In this document: positions 35,521 through 49,280 of the stretch, in pieces | Layout: each line of letters starts with the position of its first letter | Position numbering within the stretch: position 1 is the first letter of the stretch | Assembly (NCBI GenBank): GCA_943737045.1 | Contig: CALSFV010000045.1 | Coordinates: forward strand, 682,001-746,000 | Length of the DNA: 64,000 nt | Direction of reading: 5' to 3' | DNA from: Parapristionchus giblindavisi | Taxonomy: Eukaryota; Nematoda; Chromadorea; Rhabditida; Diplogasteridae | Translations under genes and position numbers: made by a program | The notes under the pieces: model-generated | The model's database searches: none | Told to the model about the DNA's origin: nothing | What the model saw: only the letters and a program-made list of their open reading frames with translations

Positions 35521-38500
35521 CACCCAGTATATCACACGATGGGTTATCTTTGTAATTTTTTGTCTCATAACCTGTTTTGTTCTTATCGGAGTGAAAGTTA
35601 CTTTTGTACTTCGGTCAATGTAGCAGGTGTGAAAGCTTATAAATCGACGTGAACAGAGCTCTATCTTATTCAGAATTTTTTGCTCTTTCACCCAGTATAT
35701 CACACGATGGGTTATCTTTGTAATTTTTTGTCTCATAACCTGTTTTGTTCTTATCAGAGTGAAAGTTACTTTTGTACTTCGGTCAATGTAGCAGGTGTGA
35801 AAGCTTATAGATCGACGTGAATTGAGCTCTATCTCATTCAGAATTTTTTGCTCTTTCAAATGATATATAACAACATGGGTGATGCTGAAAATCTATCTTG
35901 TCATGAATTATTTTGAGCCAAAATGTACACTTCGGTCAATGTAGCAGGTGTGAAAGCTTATAGATCGACGTGAACAGAGCTCTATCTTATTCAGCATTTT
36001 TTGCTCTTTCACCCAGTATATCACACGATAGGTTATCTTTGTAATTTTTTGTCTCATAACCTGTTTTGTTCTTATCAGAGTGAAAGTTACTTTTGTACTT
36101 CGGTCAATGTAGCAGGTGTGAAAGCTTATAGATCGGCGTGAAAAGAGCTCTATCTTATTCAGAATTTTTTGCTCTTTCACCCAGTATATCACACGATGGG
36201 TTATCTTTGTAAGTTTTTGTCTCATAACCTGTTTTGTTCTTATCAGAGTGAAAGTTACTTTTGTACTTCGGTCAATGTAGCAGGTGTGAAAGCTTATAAA
36301 TCGACGTGAACAGAGCTCTATCTTATTCAGAATTTTTTGCTCTTTCACCCAGTATATCACACGATGGGTTATCTTTGTAATTTTTTGTCTCATAACCTGT
36401 TTTGTTCTTATCAGAGTGAAAGTTACTTTTGTACTTCGGTCAATGTAGCAGGTGTGAAAGCTTATAGATCGACGTGAACTGAGCTCTATCTCATTCAGAA
36501 TTTTTTGCTCGTTCAAATGATATATAACAACATGGGTGATGCTGAAAATCTATCTTGTCATGAATTATTTTGAGCCAAAATGTACACTTCGGTCAATGTA
36601 GCAGGTGTGAAAGCTTATAGATCGGCGTGAAAAGAGCTCTATCTTATTCAGAATTTTTTGCTCTTTCACCCAGTATATCACACGATGGGTTATCTTTGTA
36701 ATTTTTTGTCTCATAACCTGTTTTGTTCTTATCAGAGTGAAAGTTACTTTTGTACTTCGGTCAATGTAGCAGGTGTGAAAGCTTATATATCGACGTCAAC
36801 TGAGCTCTATCTTATTCAGAATTTTTTGCTCTTTCAAATGATATATAACAACATGGGTGTTGCTGAAAATCTATCTTGTCATGAATTATTTTGAGCCAAA
36901 ATGTAAACTTCGGTCAATGTAGCAGGTGTGAAAGCTTATATATCGACGTGAACTGAGCTATATCTTATTCAGAATTTTTTGCTCTTTCAAATGATATATA
37001 ACAACATGGGTGTTGCTGAAAATCTATCTTGTCATGAATTATTTTGAGCCAAAATGTAAACTTCGGTCAATGTAGCAGGTGTGAAAGCTTATATAGCGAC
37101 GTGAACTGAGCTCTATCTTATTCAGAATTTTTTGCTCTTTCACCCAGTATATCACACGATGGGTTATCTTTGTAATTTTTTGTCTCATAACCTGTTTTGT
37201 TCTTATCAGAGTGAAAGATACTTTTGTACTTCGGTCAATGTAGCAGGTGTGAAAGCTTATATATCGACGTGAACTGAGCTCTATCTTATTCAGAATTTTT
37301 TGCTCTTTCAAATGATATATAACAACATGGGTGTTGCAGAAAATCTATCTTGTCATGAATTATTTTGAGCCAAATGTACACTTCGGTCAATGTAGCAGGT
37401 GTGAAAGCTTATAGATCGACGTGAACAGAGCTCTATCTTATTCAGCATTTTTTGCTCTTTCACCCAGTATATCATACGATGGGTTATCTTTGTAATTTTT
37501 TGTCTCATAACCTGTTTTGTTCTTATCAGAGTGAAAGTTACTTTTGTACTTCGGTCAATGTAGCAGGTGTGAAAGCTTATATATCGACGTGGACTGAGCT
37601 CTATCTTATTCAGAATTTTTTTGCTCTTTCAAATGATATATAACAACATGGGTGTTGCTGAAAATCTATCTTGTCATGAATTATTTTGAGCCAAAATGTA
37701 AACTTCGGTCAATGTAGCAGGTGTGAAAGCTTATATAGCGACGTGAACAGAGCTCTATCTTATTCAGCATTTTTTGCTCTTTCACCCAGTATATCATACG
37801 ATGGGTTATCTTTGTAATTTTTTGTCTCATAACCTGTTTTGTTCTTATCAGAGTGAAAGTTACTTTTGTACTTCGGTCAATGTAGCAGGTGTGAAAGCTT
37901 ATATATCGACGTGGACTGAGCTCTATCTTATTCAGAATTTTTTTGCTCTTTCAAATGATATATAACAACATGGGTGTTGCTGAAAATCTATCTTGTCATG
38001 AATTATTTTGAGCCAAAATGTAAACTTCGGTCAATGTAGCAGGTGTGAAAGCTTATAGATCGACGTGAACAGAGCTCTATCTTATTCAGCATTTTTTGCT
38101 CTTTCACCCAGTATATCATACGATGGGTTATCTTTGTAATTTTTTGTCTCATAACCTGTTTTGTTCTTATCAGAGTGAAAGTTACTTTTGTACTTCGGTC
38201 AATGTAGCAGGTGTGAAAGCTTATATATCGACGTGGACTGAGCTCTATCTTATTCAGAATTTTTTTGCTCTTTCAAATGATATATAACAACATGGGTGTT
38301 GCTGAAAATCTATCTTGTCATGAATTATTTTGAGCCAAAATGTAAACTTCGGTCAATGTAGCAGGTGTGAAAGCTTATATAGCGACGTGAACTGAGCTCT
38401 ATCTTATTCAGAATTTTTTGCTCTTTCACCCAGTATATCACACGATGGCTTATGTTTGTAATTTTTTGTCTCATAACCTGTTTTGTTCTTATCAGAGTGA

Positions 38501-40380
38501 AAGTTACTTTTGTACTTCGGTCAATGTAGCAGGTGTGAAAGCTTATATATCGACGTGAACTGAGCTCTATCTTATTCGGAATTTTTTGCTCTTTCAAATG
38601 ATATATAACAACATGGGTGTTGCTGAAAATCTATCTTGTCATGAATTATTTTGAGCCAAATGTACACTTCGGTCAATGTAGCAGGTGTGAAAGCTTATAG
38701 ATCGACGTGAACAGAGCTCTATCTTATTCAGCATTTTTTGCTCTTTCACCCAGTATATCATACGATGGGTTATCTTTGTAATTTTTTGTCTCATAACCTG
38801 TTTTGTTCTTATCAGAGTGAAAGTTACTTTTGTACTTCGGTCAATGTAGCAGGTGTGAAAGCTTATATATCGACGTGGACTGAGCTCTATCTTATTCAGA
38901 ATTTTTTGCTCTTTCAAATGATATATAACAACATGGGTGTTGCTGAAAATCTATCTTGTCATGAATTATTTTGAGCCAAAATGTACACTTCGGTCAATGT
39001 AGCAGGTGTGAAAGCTTATAGATCGACGTGAACAGAGCTCTATCTTATTCAGCATTTTTTGCTCTTTCACCCAGTATATACGATGTTTTATCTTTGTAAT
39101 TTTTTGTCTCATAACCTGTTTTGTTCTTATCAGAGTGAAAGTTACTTTTGTACTTCGGTCAATGTAGCAGGTGTGAAAGCTTATATATCGACGTGGACTG
39201 AGCTCTATCTTATTCAGAATTTTTTGCTCTTTCAAATGATATATAACAACATGGGTGTTGCTGAAAATCTATCTTGTCATGAATTATTTTGAGCCAAAAT
39301 GTACACTTCGGTCAATGTAGCAGGTGTGAAAGCTTATAGATCGACGTGAACTGAGCTCTATCTCATTCAGAATTTTTTGCTCTTTCAAATGATATATAAC
39401 AACATGGGTGATGCTGAAAATCTATCTTGTCATGAATTATTTTGAGCCAAAATGTACACTTCGGTCAATGTAGCAGGTGTGAAAGCTTATAGATCGGCGT
39501 GAAAAGAGCTCTATCTTATTCAGAATTTTTTGCTCTTTCACCCAGTATATCACACTATGGGTTATCTTTGTAATTTTTTGTCTCATAACCTGTTTTGTTC
39601 TTATCAGAGTGAAAGTTACTTTTGTACTTCGGTCAATGTAGCAGGTGTGAAAGCTTATAGATCGCCGTGGACTGAGCTCTATCTTATTCAGAATTTTTTG
39701 CTCTTTCAAATGATATATAACAACATGGGTGTTGCTGAAAATCTATCTTGTCATGAATTATTTTGAGCCAAATGTACACTTCGGTCAATGTAGCAGGTGT
39801 GAAAGCTTATAGATCGACGTGAACAGAGCTCTATCTTATTCAGAATTTTTTGCTCTTTCACCCAGTATATCATACGATAGGTTATCTTTGTAATTTTTTG
39901 TCTCATAACCTGTTTTGTTCTTATCAGAGTGAAAGTTACTTTTGTACTTCGGTCAATGTAGCAGGTGTGAAAGCTTATATATCGACGTGGACTGAGCTCT
40001 ATCTTATTCAGAATTTTTTGCTCTTTCAAATGATATATAACAACATGGGTGTTGCTGAAAATCTATCTTGTCATGAATTATTTTGAGCCAAAATGTACAC
40101 TTAGGTCAATGTAGCAGGTGTGAAAGCTTATAGATCGGCGTGAAAAGAGCTCTATCTTATTCAGAATTTTTTGCTCTTTCACCCAGTATATCACACGAAG
40201 GGTTATCTTTGTAATTTTTTGTCTCATAACCTGTTTTGTTCTTTTCAGAGTGAAAGTTACTTTTGTACTTCGGTCAATGTAGCAGGTGTGAAAGCTTATA
40301 GATCGACGTGAACAGAGCTCTATCTTATTCAGAATTTTTTGCTCTTTCACCCATTATATCACACTATGGGTTATCTTTGT
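35233..40380 (-). repeat. HOR copy 3: 32 monomers, 5148 bp
   Basis: Resembles copy 2 at an offset of 4831 bp up to about 39050, then has its own end: a B with three bases missing (GTATATACGATGTTTTATC near 39075), an ATCGCCGTGG segment at 39660, and a B with CTTAGGTCAATG, CGAAGGGTTATC and CTTTTCAGAG (40101-40247). The length fits 15 A plus 17 B minus 3 bp. It has GAAAGATACTTTTG at 37213 where copies 1 and 2 have GAAAGTTACTTTTG. Confidence 0.9.
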
Positions 40381-43300
40381 AATATTTTGTCTCATAACCT
40401 GTTTTGTTCTTATCAGAGTGAAAGTTACTTTTGTACTTCGGTCAATGTAGCAGGTGTGAAAGCTTATAGATCGACGTGAACTGAGCTCTATCTCATTCAG
40501 AATTTTTTGCTCTTTCAAATGATATATAACAACATGGGTGATGCTGAAAATCTATCTTGTCATGAATTATTTTGAGCCAAAATGTACACTTCGGTCAATG
40601 TAGCAGGTGTGAAAGCTTATAGATCGGCGTGAAAAGAGCTCTATCTTATTCAGAATTTTTTGCTCTTTCACCCAGTATATCACACGATGGGTTATCTTTG
40701 TAATTTTTTGTCTCATAACCTGTTTTGTTCTTATCGGAGTGAAAGTTACTTTTGTACTTCGGTCAATGTAGCAGGTGTGAAAGCTTATAAATCGACGTGA
40801 ACAGAGCTCTATCTTATTCAGAATTTTTTGCTCTTTCACCCAGTATATCACACGATGGGTTATCTTTGTAATTTTTTGTCTCATAACCTGTTTTGTTCTT
40901 ATCAGAGTGAAAGTTACTTTTGTACTTCGGTCAATGTAGCAGGTGTGAAAGCTTATAGATCGACGTGAATTGAGCTCTATCTCATTCAGAATTTTTTGCT
41001 CTTTCAAATGATATATAACAACATGGGTGATGCTGAAAATCTATCTTGTCATGAATTATTTTGAGCCAAAATGTACACTTCGGTCAATGTAGCAGGTGTG
41101 AAAGCTTATAGATCGACGTGAACAGAGCTCTATCTTATTCAGCATTTTTTGCTCTTTCACCCAGTATATCACACGATAGGTTATCTTTGTAATTTTTTGT
41201 CTCATAACCTGTTTTGTTCTTATCAGAGTGAAAGTTACTTTTGTACTTCGGTCAATGTAGCAGGTGTGAAAGCTTATAGATCGGCGTGAAAAGAGCTCTA
41301 TCTTATTCAGAATTTTTTGCTCTTTCACCCAGTATATCACACGATGGGTTATCTTTGTAAGTTTTTGTCTCATAACCTGTTTTGTTCTTATCAGAGTGAA
41401 AGTTACTTTTGTACTTCGGTCAATGTAGCAGGTGTGAAAGCTTATAAATCGACGTGAACAGAGCTCTATCTTATTCAGAATTTTTTGCTCTTTCACCCAG
41501 TATATCACACGATGGGTTATCTTTGTAATTTTTTGTCTCATAACCTGTTTTGTTCTTATCAGAGTGAAAGTTACTTTTGTACTTCGGTCAATGTAGCAGG
41601 TGTGAAAGCTTATAGATCGACGTGAACTGAGCTCTATCTCATTCAGAATTTTTTGCTCGTTCAAATGATATATAACAACATGGGTGATGCTGAAAATCTA
41701 TCTTGTCATGAATTATTTTGAGCCAAAATGTACACTTCGGTCAATGTAGCAGGTGTGAAAGCTTATAGATCGGCGTGAAAAGAGCTCTATCTTATTCAGA
41801 ATTTTTTGCTCTTTCACCCAGTATATCACACGATGGGTTATCTTTGTAATTTTTTGTCTCATAACCTGTTTTGTTCTTATCAGAGTGAAAGTTACTTTTG
41901 TACTTCGGTCAATGTAGCAGGTGTGAAAGCTTATATATCGACGTCAACTGAGCTCTATCTTATTCAGAATTTTTTGCTCTTTCAAATGATATATAACAAC
42001 ATGGGTGTTGCTGAAAATCTATCTTGTCATGAATTATTTTGAGCCAAAATGTAAACTTCGGTCAATGTAGCAGGTGTGAAAGCTTATATATCGACGTGAA
42101 CTGAGCTATATCTTATTCAGAATTTTTTGCTCTTTCAAATGATATATAACAACATGGGTGTTGCTGAAAATCTATCTTGTCATGAATTATTTTGAGCCAA
42201 AATGTAAACTTCGGTCAATGTAGCAGGTGTGAAAGCTTATATAGCGACGTGAACTGAGCTCTATCTTATTCAGAATTTTTTGCTCTTTCACCCAGTATAT
42301 CACACGATGGGTTATCTTTGTAATTTTTTGTCTCATAACCTGTTTTGTTCTTATCAGAGTGAAAGATACTTTTGTACTTCGGTCAATGTAGCAGGTGTGA
42401 AAGCTTATATATCGACGTGAACTGAGCTCTATCTTATTCAGAATTTTTTGCTCTTTCAAATGATATATAACAACATGGGTGTTGCAGAAAATCTATCTTG
42501 TCATGAATTATTTTGAGCCAAATGTACACTTCGGTCAATGTAGCAGGTGTGAAAGCTTATAGATCGACGTGAACAGAGCTCTATCTTATTCAGCATTTTT
42601 TGCTCTTTCACCCAGTATATCATACGATGGGTTATCTTTGTAATTTTTTGTCTCATAACCTGTTTTGTTCTTATCAGAGTGAAAGTTACTTTTGTACTTC
42701 GGTCAATGTAGCAGGTGTGAAAGCTTATATATCGACGTGGACTGAGCTCTATCTTATTCAGAATTTTTTTGCTCTTTCAAATGATATATAACAACATGGG
42801 TGTTGCTGAAAATCTATCTTGTCATGAATTATTTTGAGCCAAAATGTAAACTTCGGTCAATGTAGCAGGTGTGAAAGCTTATATAGCGACGTGAACAGAG
42901 CTCTATCTTATTCAGCATTTTTTGCTCTTTCACCCAGTATATCATACGATGGGTTATCTTTGTAATTTTTTGTCTCATAACCTGTTTTGTTCTTATCAGA
43001 GTGAAAGTTACTTTTGTACTTCGGTCAATGTAGCAGGTGTGAAAGCTTATATATCGACGTGGACTGAGCTCTATCTTATTCAGAATTTTTTTGCTCTTTC
43101 AAATGATATATAACAACATGGGTGTTGCTGAAAATCTATCTTGTCATGAATTATTTTGAGCCAAAATGTAAACTTCGGTCAATGTAGCAGGTGTGAAAGC
43201 TTATAGATCGACGTGAACAGAGCTCTATCTTATTCAGCATTTTTTGCTCTTTCACCCAGTATATCATACGATGGGTTATCTTTGTAATTTTTTGTCTCAT

Positions 43301-45528
43301 AACCTGTTTTGTTCTTATCAGAGTGAAAGTTACTTTTGTACTTCGGTCAATGTAGCAGGTGTGAAAGCTTATATATCGACGTGGACTGAGCTCTATCTTA
43401 TTCAGAATTTTTTTGCTCTTTCAAATGATATATAACAACATGGGTGTTGCTGAAAATCTATCTTGTCATGAATTATTTTGAGCCAAAATGTAAACTTCGG
43501 TCAATGTAGCAGGTGTGAAAGCTTATATAGCGACGTGAACTGAGCTCTATCTTATTCAGAATTTTTTGCTCTTTCACCCAGTATATCACACGATGGCTTA
43601 TGTTTGTAATTTTTTGTCTCATAACCTGTTTTGTTCTTATCAGAGTGAAAGTTACTTTTGTACTTCGGTCAATGTAGCAGGTGTGAAAGCTTATATATCG
43701 ACGTGAACTGAGCTCTATCTTATTCGGAATTTTTTGCTCTTTCAAATGATATATAACAACATGGGTGTTGCTGAAAATCTATCTTGTCATGAATTATTTT
43801 GAGCCAAATGTACACTTCGGTCAATGTAGCAGGTGTGAAAGCTTATAGATCGACGTGAACAGAGCTCTATCTTATTCAGCATTTTTTGCTCTTTCACCCA
43901 GTATATCATACGATGGGTTATCTTTGTAATTTTTTGTCTCATAACCTGTTTTGTTCTTATCAGAGTGAAAGTTACTTTTGTACTTCGGTCAATGTAGCAG
44001 GTGTGAAAGCTTATATATCGACGTGGACTGAGCTCTATCTTATTCAGAATTTTTTGCTCTTTCAAATGATATATAACAACATGGGTGTTGCTGAAAATCT
44101 ATCTTGTCATGAATTATTTTGAGCCAAAATGTACACTTCGGTCAATGTAGCAGGTGTGAAAGCTTATAGATCGACGTGAACAGAGCTCTATCTTATTCAG
44201 CATTTTTTGCTCTTTCACCCAGTATATACGATGTTTTATCTTTGTAATTTTTTGTCTCATAACCTGTTTTGTTCTTATCAGAGTGAAAGTTACTTTTGTA
44301 CTTCGGTCAATGTAGCAGGTGTGAAAGCTTATATATCGACGTGGACTGAGCTCTATCTTATTCAGAATTTTTTGCTCTTTCAAATGATATATAACAACAT
44401 GGGTGTTGCTGAAAATCTATCTTGTCATGAATTATTTTGAGCCAAAATGTACACTTCGGTCAATGTAGCAGGTGTGAAAGCTTATAGATCGACGTGAACT
44501 GAGCTCTATCTCATTCAGAATTTTTTGCTCTTTCAAATGATATATAACAACATGGGTGATGCTGAAAATCTATCTTGTCATGAATTATTTTGAGCCAAAA
44601 TGTACACTTCGGTCAATGTAGCAGGTGTGAAAGCTTATAGATCGGCGTGAAAAGAGCTCTATCTTATTCAGAATTTTTTGCTCTTTCACCCAGTATATCA
44701 CACTATGGGTTATCTTTGTAATTTTTTGTCTCATAACCTGTTTTGTTCTTATCAGAGTGAAAGTTACTTTTGTACTTCGGTCAATGTAGCAGGTGTGAAA
44801 GCTTATAGATCGCCGTGGACTGAGCTCTATCTTATTCAGAATTTTTTGCTCTTTCAAATGATATATAACAACATGGGTGTTGCTGAAAATCTATCTTGTC
44901 ATGAATTATTTTGAGCCAAATGTACACTTCGGTCAATGTAGCAGGTGTGAAAGCTTATAGATCGACGTGAACAGAGCTCTATCTTATTCAGAATTTTTTG
45001 CTCTTTCACCCAGTATATCATACGATAGGTTATCTTTGTAATTTTTTGTCTCATAACCTGTTTTGTTCTTATCAGAGTGAAAGTTACTTTTGTACTTCGG
45101 TCAATGTAGCAGGTGTGAAAGCTTATATATCGACGTGGACTGAGCTCTATCTTATTCAGAATTTTTTGCTCTTTCAAATGATATATAACAACATGGGTGT
45201 TGCTGAAAATCTATCTTGTCATGAATTATTTTGAGCCAAAATGTACACTTAGGTCAATGTAGCAGGTGTGAAAGCTTATAGATCGGCGTGAAAAGAGCTC
45301 TATCTTATTCAGAATTTTTTGCTCTTTCACCCAGTATATCACACGAAGGGTTATCTTTGTAATTTTTTGTCTCATAACCTGTTTTGTTCTTTTCAGAGTG
45401 AAAGTTACTTTTGTACTTCGGTCAATGTAGCAGGTGTGAAAGCTTATAGATCGACGTGAACAGAGCTCTATCTTATTCAGAATTTTTTGCTCTTTCACCC
45501 ATTATATCACACTATGGGTTATCTTTGT
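40381..45528 (-). repeat. HOR copy 4: tandem copy of 35233-40380
   Basis: Offset is exactly 5148 bp throughout. I saw no difference between corresponding monomers, including the private GAAAGATACTTTTG (42361), the three-base deletion (about 44223) and the CTTAGGTCAATG/CGAAGGGTTATC/CTTTTCAGAG B (45249-45395). The left edge is marked by GTAATATTTTG at 40379 following a CCATTATATCACACTATGG half; the right edge by GTAATTTTTTG at 45527 after the same half. This is the youngest large duplication inside the HOR region. Confidence 0.92.
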
Positions 45529-46377
45529 AATTTTTTGTCTCATAACCTGTTTTGTTCTTATCAGAGTGAAAGTTACTTTTGTACTTCGCTCAATGTAGCA
45601 GGTGTGAAAGCTTATATATCGACGTCAACTGAGCTCTATCTTATTCAGAATTTATTGCTCTTTCAAATGATATATAACAACATGGGTGTTGCTGAAAATC
45701 TGTCTTGTCATGAATTATTTTGAGCCAAAATGTAAACTTCGGTCAATGTAGCAGGTGTGAAAGCTTATAAATCGACGTGAACAGAGCTCTATCTTATTCA
45801 GAATTTTTTGCTCTTTCACCCAGTATATCACACGATGGGTTATCTTTGTAATTTTTTGTCTCATAACCTGTTTTGTTCTTATCAGAGTGAAAGTTACTTT
45901 TGTACTTCGGTCAATGTAGCAGGTGTGAAAGCTTATATATCGACGTCAACTGAGCTCTATCTTATTCAGAATTTTTTGCTCTTTCAAATGATATATAACA
46001 ACATGGGTGTTGCTGAAAATCTATCTTGTCATGAATTATTTTGAGCCAAAATGTAAACTTCGGTCAATGTAGCAGGTGTGAAAGCTTATATAGCGACGTG
46101 AACTGAGCTCTATCTTATTCAGAATTTTTTGCTCTTTCACCCAGTATATCACACGATGGGTTATCTTTGTAATTTTTTGTCTCATAACCTGTTTTGTTCT
46201 TATCAGAGTGAAAGTTACTTTTGTACTTCGGTCAATGTAGCAGGTGTGAAAGCTTATATATCGACGTGGACTGAGCTCTATCTTATTCAGAATTTTTTGC
46301 TCTTTCAAATGATATATAACAACATGGGTGATGCTGAAAATCTATCTTGTCATGAATTATTTTGAGCCAAAATGTAC
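45529..46377 (-). repeat. Satellite between HOR copy 4 and the 2903-bp block
   Basis: Regular AB dimers at 321-bp spacing (45487, 45808, 46129). Marks are CTTCGCTCAATG at about 45586, GAATTTATTGC and AATCTGTCTTG; a similar AATCTGTCTTG plus TATAAATCGACG combination recurs near 62096-62165. No other feature is visible. Confidence 0.75.
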
Positions 46378-49280
46378 ACTTCGGTCAATGTAGCAGGTGT
46401 GAAAGCTTATAGATCGGCGTGAAAAGAGCTCTATCTTATTCAGAATTTTTTGCTCTTTCACCCAGTATATCACACGATGGGTTATCTTTGTAATTTTTTG
46501 TCTCATAACCTGTTTTGTTCTTATCAGAGTGAAAGTTACTTTTGTACTTCGGTCAATGTAGCAGGTGTGAAAGCTTATATATCGACGTGAACTGAGCTAT
46601 ATCTTATTCAGAATTTTTTGCTCTTTCAAATGATATATAACAACATGGGTGTTGCTGAAAATCTATCTTGTCATGAATTATTTTGAGCCAAAATGTAAAC
46701 TTCGGTCAATGTAGCAGGTGTGAAAGCTTATATAGCGACGTGAACTGAGCTCTATCTTATTCAGAATTTTTTGCTCTTTCACCCAGTATATCACACGATG
46801 GGTTATCTTTGTAATTTTGTGTCTCATAACCTGTTTTGTTCTTATCAGAGTGAAAGCTACTTTTGTACTTCGGTCAATGTAGCAGGTGTGAAAGCTTATA
46901 TATCGACGTGAACTGAGCTCTATCTTATTCAGAATTTTTTGCTCTTTCAAATGATATATAACAACATGGGTGTTGCTGAAAATCTATCTTGTCATGAATT
47001 ATTTTGAGCCAAATGTACACTTCGGTCAATGTAGCAGGTGTGAAAGCTTATAGATCGACGTGAACAGAGCTCTATCTTATTCAGCATTTTTTGCTCTTTC
47101 ACCCAGTATATCATACGATGGGTTATCTTTGTAATTTTTTGTCTCATAACCTGTTTTGTTCTTATCAGAGTGAAAGTTACTTTTGTACTTCGGTCAATGT
47201 AGCAGGTGTGAAAGCTTATATATCGACGTGGACTGAGCTCTATCTTATTCATAATTTTTTTGCTCTTTCAAATGATATATAACAACATGGGTGTTGCTGA
47301 AAATCTATCTTGTCATGAATTATTTTGAGCCAAAATGTAAACTTCGGTCAATGTAGCAGGTGTGAAAGCTTATATAGCGACGTGAACTGAGCTCTATCTT
47401 ATTCAGAATTTTTTGCTCTTTCACCCAGTATATCACACGATGGCTTATGTTTGTAATTTTTTGTCTCATAACCTGTTTTGTTCTTATCAGAGTGAAAGTT
47501 ACTTTTGTACTTCGGTCAATGTAGCAGGTGTGAAAGTTTATAAATCGACGTGAACAGAGCTCTATCTTATTCAGAATTTTTTGCTCTTTCACCCAGTATA
47601 TCACACGATGGGTTATCTTTGTAGTTTTTTGTCCCATAACCTGTTTTGTTCTTATCAGAGTGAAAGTTACTTTTGTACTTCGGTCAATGTAGCAGTTGTG
47701 AAAGCTTATATATCGACGTGAACTGAGCTCTATCTTATTCGGAATTTTTTGCTCTTTCAAATGATATATAACAACATGGGTGTTGCTGAAAATCTATCTT
47801 GTCATGAATTATTTTGAGCCAAAATGTAAACTTCGGTCAATGTAGCAGGTGTGAAAGCTTATATAGCGACGTGAACTGAGCTCTATCTTATTCAGAATTT
47901 TTTGCTCTTTCACCCAGTATATCACACGATGGCTTATGTTTGTAATTTTTTGTCTCATAACCTGTTTTGTTCTTATCAGAGTGAAAGTTACTTTTGTACT
48001 TCGGTCAATGTAGCAGGTGTGAAAGTTTATAAATCGACGTGAACAGAGCTCTATCTTATTCAGAATTTTTTGCTCTTTCACCCAGTATATCACACGATGG
48101 GTTATCTTTGTAGTTTTTTGTCCCATAACCTGTTTTGTTCTTATCAGAGTGAAAGTTACTTTTGTACTTCGGTCAATGTAGCAGGTGTGAAAGCTTATAT
48201 ATCGACGTGAACTGAGCTCTATCTTATTCGGAATTTTTTGCTCTTTCAAATGATATATAACAACATGGGTGTTGCTGAAAATCTATCTTGTCATGAATTA
48301 TTTTGAGCCAAATGTACACTTCGGTCAATGTAGCAGGTGTGAAAGCTTATAGATCGACGTGAACAGAGCTCTATCTTATTCAGCATTTTTTGCTCTTTCA
48401 CCCTGTATATCATACGATGGGTTATCTTTGTAATTTTTTGTCTCATAACCTGTTTTGTTCTTATCAGAGTGAAAGTTACTTTTGTACTTCGGTCAATGTA
48501 GCAGGTGTGAAAGCTTATATATCGACGTGGACTGAGCTCTATCTTATTCAGAATTTTTTGCTCTTTCAAATGATATATAACAACATGGGTGTTGCTGAAA
48601 ATCTATCTTGTCATGAATTATTTTGAGCCAAAATGTACACTTCGGTCAATGTAGCAGGTGTGAAAGCTTATAGATCGACGTGAACTGAGCTCTATCTCAT
48701 TCAGAATTTTTTGCTCTTTCAAATGATATATAACAACATGGGTGATGCTGAAAATCTATCTTGTCATGAATTATTTTGAGCCAAAATGTACACTTCGGTC
48801 AATGTAGCTGGTGTGAAAGCTTATAGATCGGCGTGAAAAGAGCTCTATCTTATTCAGAATTTTTTGCTCTTTCACCCAGTATATCACACTATGGGTTATC
48901 TTTGTAATTTTTTGTCTCATAACCTGTTTTGTTCTTATCAGAGTGAAAGTTACTTTTGTACTTCGGTCAATGTAGCAGGTGTGAAAGCTTATAGATCGAC
49001 GTGAACAGAGCTCTATCTTATTCAGAATTTTTTGCTCTTTCACCCATTATATCACACTATGGGTTATCTTTGTAATTTTTTGTCTCATAACCTGTTTTGT
49101 TCTTATCAGAGTGAAAGTTACTTTTGTACTTCGGTCAATGTAGCAGGTGTGAAAGCTTATATATCGACGTCAACTGAGCTCTATCTTATTCAGAATTTTT
49201 TGCTCTTTCAAATGATATATAACAACATGGGTGTTGCTGAAAATCTATCTTGTCATGAATTATTTTGAGCCAAAATGTAA
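46378..49280 (-). repeat. Block P copy 1, 2903 bp
   Basis: Followed directly by a second copy at 49281 to about 51688. The offset is 2903 bp at the left and 2414 bp at the right, because this copy holds an extra 489-bp unit. The shared order begins with a GGCGTGAAAAGAG segment and ends with a GACGTCAACTGAG A. Private here are CTCATAATTTTTTTGC (47250), TAATTTTGTGTCTC (46813), GAAAGCTACTTTTG (46853) and GTAGCTGGTG (48805). Confidence 0.85.
47262..48239 (-). repeat. 489-bp BBA unit in tandem (two copies)
   Basis: Two successive BBA units, spaced 489 bp (47320 and 47809), each with GGCTTATGTTTG and GTAGTTTTTTGTCCC B spacers. Both have GAAAGTTTATAAATC, which destroys the HindIII-type site, where the single unit in block P copy 2 (about 50430) has GAAAGCTTATAAATC. 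The first also has a private GTAGCAGTTGTG at 47690. Confidence 0.83.
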
